This document shows, piece after piece, positions 5,080-6,727 of a stretch of 6,727 nt of DNA (position 1 is its first letter; each line of letters opens with the position of its first letter). A model generated the notes under the pieces. That model saw only the letters and a list, made by a program, of their open reading frames with translations. It was not told where the DNA came from and ran no database searches. Source of the stretch: CAJQPP01 sp041747075 (GTDB lineage: Bacteria > Planctomycetota > Planctomycetia > Pirellulales > Pirellulaceae); NCBI GenBank assembly GCA_041747075.1, contig JBGTFW010000075.1:1-6727 (forward strand), read 5' to 3'. The position numbers and the translations under genes were made by a program.

Positions 5080-5454
5080 ATGCCTGAAACAAAAATCCTT
5101 GTCGCCGACGACAGCAACACGGTCCGAACGCTTGTGAGCCACATTCTCGTTCGCGCCGGTTACGACGTCGTGACCGCGCATGACGGGACCGACGCAGTTG
5201 AAAAGGCGCGAACCTGCCAGCCGCGACTCGCGGTGCTCGACATCGTCATGCCCGAATTGGACGGCTATGGCGTCTGTGAGCGTCTCAAGGAAATGGGTTC
5301 GCCGTGGTGCGAAATACCGATCGTCTTTCTCACCAGCGTCAAGTCTCAGGCGCTGAAGGTTCTCGGAAGCGAATACGGTGCCTACCTCAACAAACCCGTC
5401 AACGTCGACGAACTGTTGCGAACCATCGAGGAACATCTCGCCAAATGCACTTGA
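5080..5454 (+). CDS. Single-domain response regulator (CheY/PilG-like)
   Basis: This 124-residue protein is a complete receiver domain with no output domain. The acidic pair D10-D11 (VADDS), phospho-acceptor D54 (AVLDIVMPELDGY), T85 (FLTS) and K105 (NKPVN) are all present, so it should be phosphorylated normally. It would carry the signal from a CheA-type kinase to a motor, pilus or other target in the cytoplasm. ATG 5080 is chosen because the receiver fold starts at once (ETKILVADD). The frame is open further upstream to 4933, but that part reads as repetitive basic sequence. No SD is seen. The downstream gene starts after a 116-base gap, so it is the first gene of, or sits just before, the chemosensory group. 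Confidence 0.93.
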   Translation: MPETKILVADDSNTVRTLVSHILVRAGYDVVTAHDGTDAVEKARTCQPRLAVLDIVMPELDGYGVCERLKEMGSPWCEIPIVFLTSVKSQALKVLGSEYGAYLNKPVNVDELLRTIEEHLAKCT

Positions 5455-5570
5455 CCGGTCGTTCGCACGGTCGCCGCGCCGGTTCTCATCGGGTTCCTGA
5501 CGCGACGCCGCGCGCACGCGAATCTCACGCCGCGACATTTCACCAGGCCCGAAAGACTCCAGACTGACTC

Positions 5571-5948
5571 ATGACTGCCGCCTCGCCGCAACCTGAATAT
5601 TCACCAGCGACCCGCAACCCCGCGGAACTTGCCGGCGCACTCGACTTGAATCAATGGGCCGGTGAATTGGAAGAGTTTGCCCGGGAGATCGCCGCGGAGC
5701 TGGCGCGAATTGGTACTGAGCTGGGTGCCGCCGATGCGCGGACGGCCTTCGCTTTGCTGCGCCCCGCGGAACCCGAAGCGGTTCGAACGGCGGGGACCGA
5801 ATCCGTGAAACAAGAGACCCACAGCCCGCCGGTACCGCGTCGAAATTCCATCCAGGAACGACTTGCCCGGCTTGGCAGCGTGGACGCACCGGCATCCTCG
5901 CCGGGTCGCGTGACAAACCACCTCGCGGGGGGCCTCGATGATGAATGA
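5571..5948 (+). CDS. Uncharacterised protein in the chemosensory cluster
   Basis: I do not recognise this 125-residue protein. Residues 16-66 are predicted by eye to be helical, rich in Glu, Ala and Leu with heptad-like spacing (LNQWAGELEEFAREIAAELA), so a helical hairpin or coiled coil is likely. Residues 67-90 are Pro/Thr/Ser-rich and probably flexible. A short helix IQERLARLGSV (93-103) follows and then a loose tail. There is no signal peptide or membrane segment, so it is cytoplasmic. Its last 11 bases overlap the start of the CheW gene, a strong sign of translational coupling and shared function. It may bind CheW, CheA or the receptor. ATG 5571 lacks an SD; no other start is better. An alternative is that it is a highly diverged adaptor or phosphatase, for which I see no motif. 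Confidence 0.75.
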   Translation: MTAASPQPEYSPATRNPAELAGALDLNQWAGELEEFAREIAAELARIGTELGAADARTAFALLRPAEPEAVRTAGTESVKQETHSPPVPRRNSIQERLARLGSVDAPASSPGRVTNHLAGGLDDE

Positions 5949-6483
5949 CGACAAGTATTGCATTTTTCGACGGGGGAGTGAAACGCTGGGCGTTCCCGCT
6001 CTTGCGATACGCGGCGTGACTCCGGCTGGCGGAATCAGTCGCCTGCCGCTCTCGCACGACGTGCTTGCCGGGTTGGCGAACATCCATAAGGAGATCGTTC
6101 CCGTCTTTGAACTCTCACGATTTACGGGCGGCGGCGACTTGGATGAACCATCGCAGGTGATGGTTTTGAATTCCGACAGCGGCCCGTGGGGACTTCTCAT
6201 TGATCAGGTGCTGGGCCTTGAGTCGCTGGAAGTCTCCTTTAACGGAGGCCGACCCGACGACGTGAGCTGGAGTGCCTGTTGCATCGGGTCGGCGTCGTGC
6301 GGCGATCATTTCGTCACAGTGCTCGACCGCGATGCGCTGCACGCGCTGCTGGCCGGCGATTTGCGCCTTCACTGGGATCATCTCGATTCCGGAGGCGCGA
6401 CACGAGAATTGCCTCCGTGTGCCTCCGTGGAAACTCGCGTTTCATCAAGTCCCGAAACCCTTGACATCGAACAATTGGCCTGA
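5938..6483 (+). CDS. CheW-like chemotaxis coupling protein, divergent
   Basis: The protein has 181 residues. A CheW/SH3-like domain spans about 6-140: YCIFRRGSETLGVP (7-20) is strand one, AGLANIHKEIVPVFELSRF (44-62) is the central motif, and WGLLIDQVLGLESLE (84-98) is the usual glycine-hydrophobic strand. CheW bridges chemoreceptors and the kinase CheA in the cytoplasm. Where typical CheW proteins have NLRGE in the central motif, this one has NIHKE (48-52), so the conserved arginine and glycine are missing. Three cysteines cluster at 114, 115 and 121. The last 35-40 residues are an unassigned tail. ATG 5938 and ATG 5941 are both possible; a G-run at 5926-5932 fits either weakly. The start overlaps the preceding gene and the stop is seven bases before the next, so the three form an operon. 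Confidence 0.85.
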   Translation: MMNDDKYCIFRRGSETLGVPALAIRGVTPAGGISRLPLSHDVLAGLANIHKEIVPVFELSRFTGGGDLDEPSQVMVLNSDSGPWGLLIDQVLGLESLEVSFNGGRPDDVSWSACCIGSASCGDHFVTVLDRDALHALLAGDLRLHWDHLDSGGATRELPPCASVETRVSSSPETLDIEQLA

Positions 6484-6490
6484 GACCGTT

Positions 6491-6727
6491 ATGAAAATTC
6501 ATCAGTCAATCCTTGTCGCGCTCGCGGCGACCGTCGTTGCGGGATTTGGTTGCGGACTGGCGGTTTGCCTGTCGGGTTCCATCCTCACATCGCTGTTGCT
6601 TTGCGGCGTATTTCTGGCGGTCGCCGCCGTCACGGCGTGGAAGACCGTTGCGCGTTTCGCGACCGGCGTTAGTCGGCTTGGCCGCGCGGTGGCGTTGGGA
6701 AAGGCGCGCGCGGCCGACGGCGGTTTC
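6491..6727 (+). CDS. N-terminus of a membrane protein, probable methyl-accepting chemotaxis protein (cut by window edge)
   Basis: Only the first 79 residues are visible. Two hydrophobic helices, about 6-27 (SILVALAATVVAGFG and on) and 31-50 (ILTSLLLCGVFLAVAAVTAW), are separated by only three or four residues. They are followed by a basic segment (KTVARFATGVSRLGRAVALG) where a HAMP or other linker domain would begin. The order after CheW and the 7-base spacing make a chemoreceptor the likeliest identity. If so, it lacks a periplasmic sensing domain and would sense a cytoplasmic or membrane signal. The signalling domain lies beyond the window, so this is inference from context. Other two-helix membrane sensors, such as a histidine kinase, remain possible. 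No SD is visible before ATG 6491. Confidence 0.65.
   Translation, partial: MKIHQSILVALAATVVAGFGCGLAVCLSGSILTSLLLCGVFLAVAAVTAWKTVARFATGVSRLGRAVALGKARAADGGF

Noticed and set aside
5451..5461. TTGACCGGTCG after the response regulator, identical to 1453-1463 after the radical SAM gene
   Set aside because: An 11-base match between two stop-codon contexts may be chance; at 5451 no -10 box follows at a suitable distance, so I do not call a promoter.
5304..5567. 87-codon + strand frame overlapping the response regulator end
   Set aside because: It overlaps the receiver domain in another frame and is basic low-complexity sequence with no SD.

Overview
The window looks like chromosomal DNA of a GC-rich planctomycete (Planctomycetota, probably the Pirellulales side). 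The reasons are a DUF1570-type secreted HExxH protein, a short acetyltransferase remnant with an N-terminal signature I associate with planctomycetes, mostly weak or absent Shine-Dalgarno sequences, and intergenic spaces full of dispersed palindromic repeats. The lineage call is inference from family recollection, not from a search. All convincing genes lie on the + strand.

Layout. Bases 1-340 hold no gene: a nested 131-bp palindromic element flanked by CTAA, a run of small hairpins, and a promoter candidate. Bases 341-1456 encode a PA0069-family radical SAM protein. Bases 1526-2218 encode a Tat-exported ankyrin-repeat protein with its own promoter candidate and SD. A probable terminator follows. 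Bases 2219-2719 hold only a truncated minus-strand acetyltransferase-like remnant and a branched palindrome. Bases 2720-3802 encode a secreted DUF1570 metallopeptidase-like protein. Bases 3902-4606 encode a protein resembling only the second half of the SecA motor. Bases 4607-5079 hold no confident gene; they contain hairpin repeats, including a perfect 33-bp tandem duplication, and an unexplained minus-strand open frame.

From 5080 to the right edge is a chemosensory cluster: a single-domain CheY/PilG-like response regulator, an unrecognised 125-aa protein, a divergent CheW overlapping it by 11 bases, and 7 bases later the start of a protein with two adjacent membrane helices that is probably a chemoreceptor, cut by the window edge. 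The unknown protein is translationally coupled to CheW, so it is probably an accessory part of the same array.

The two points most worth following are the SecA-like half-motor without ATP-binding motifs and the concentration of unrelated palindromic repeat families in nearly every intergenic gap. No defence system, CRISPR array, RNA gene or complete insertion sequence is visible.
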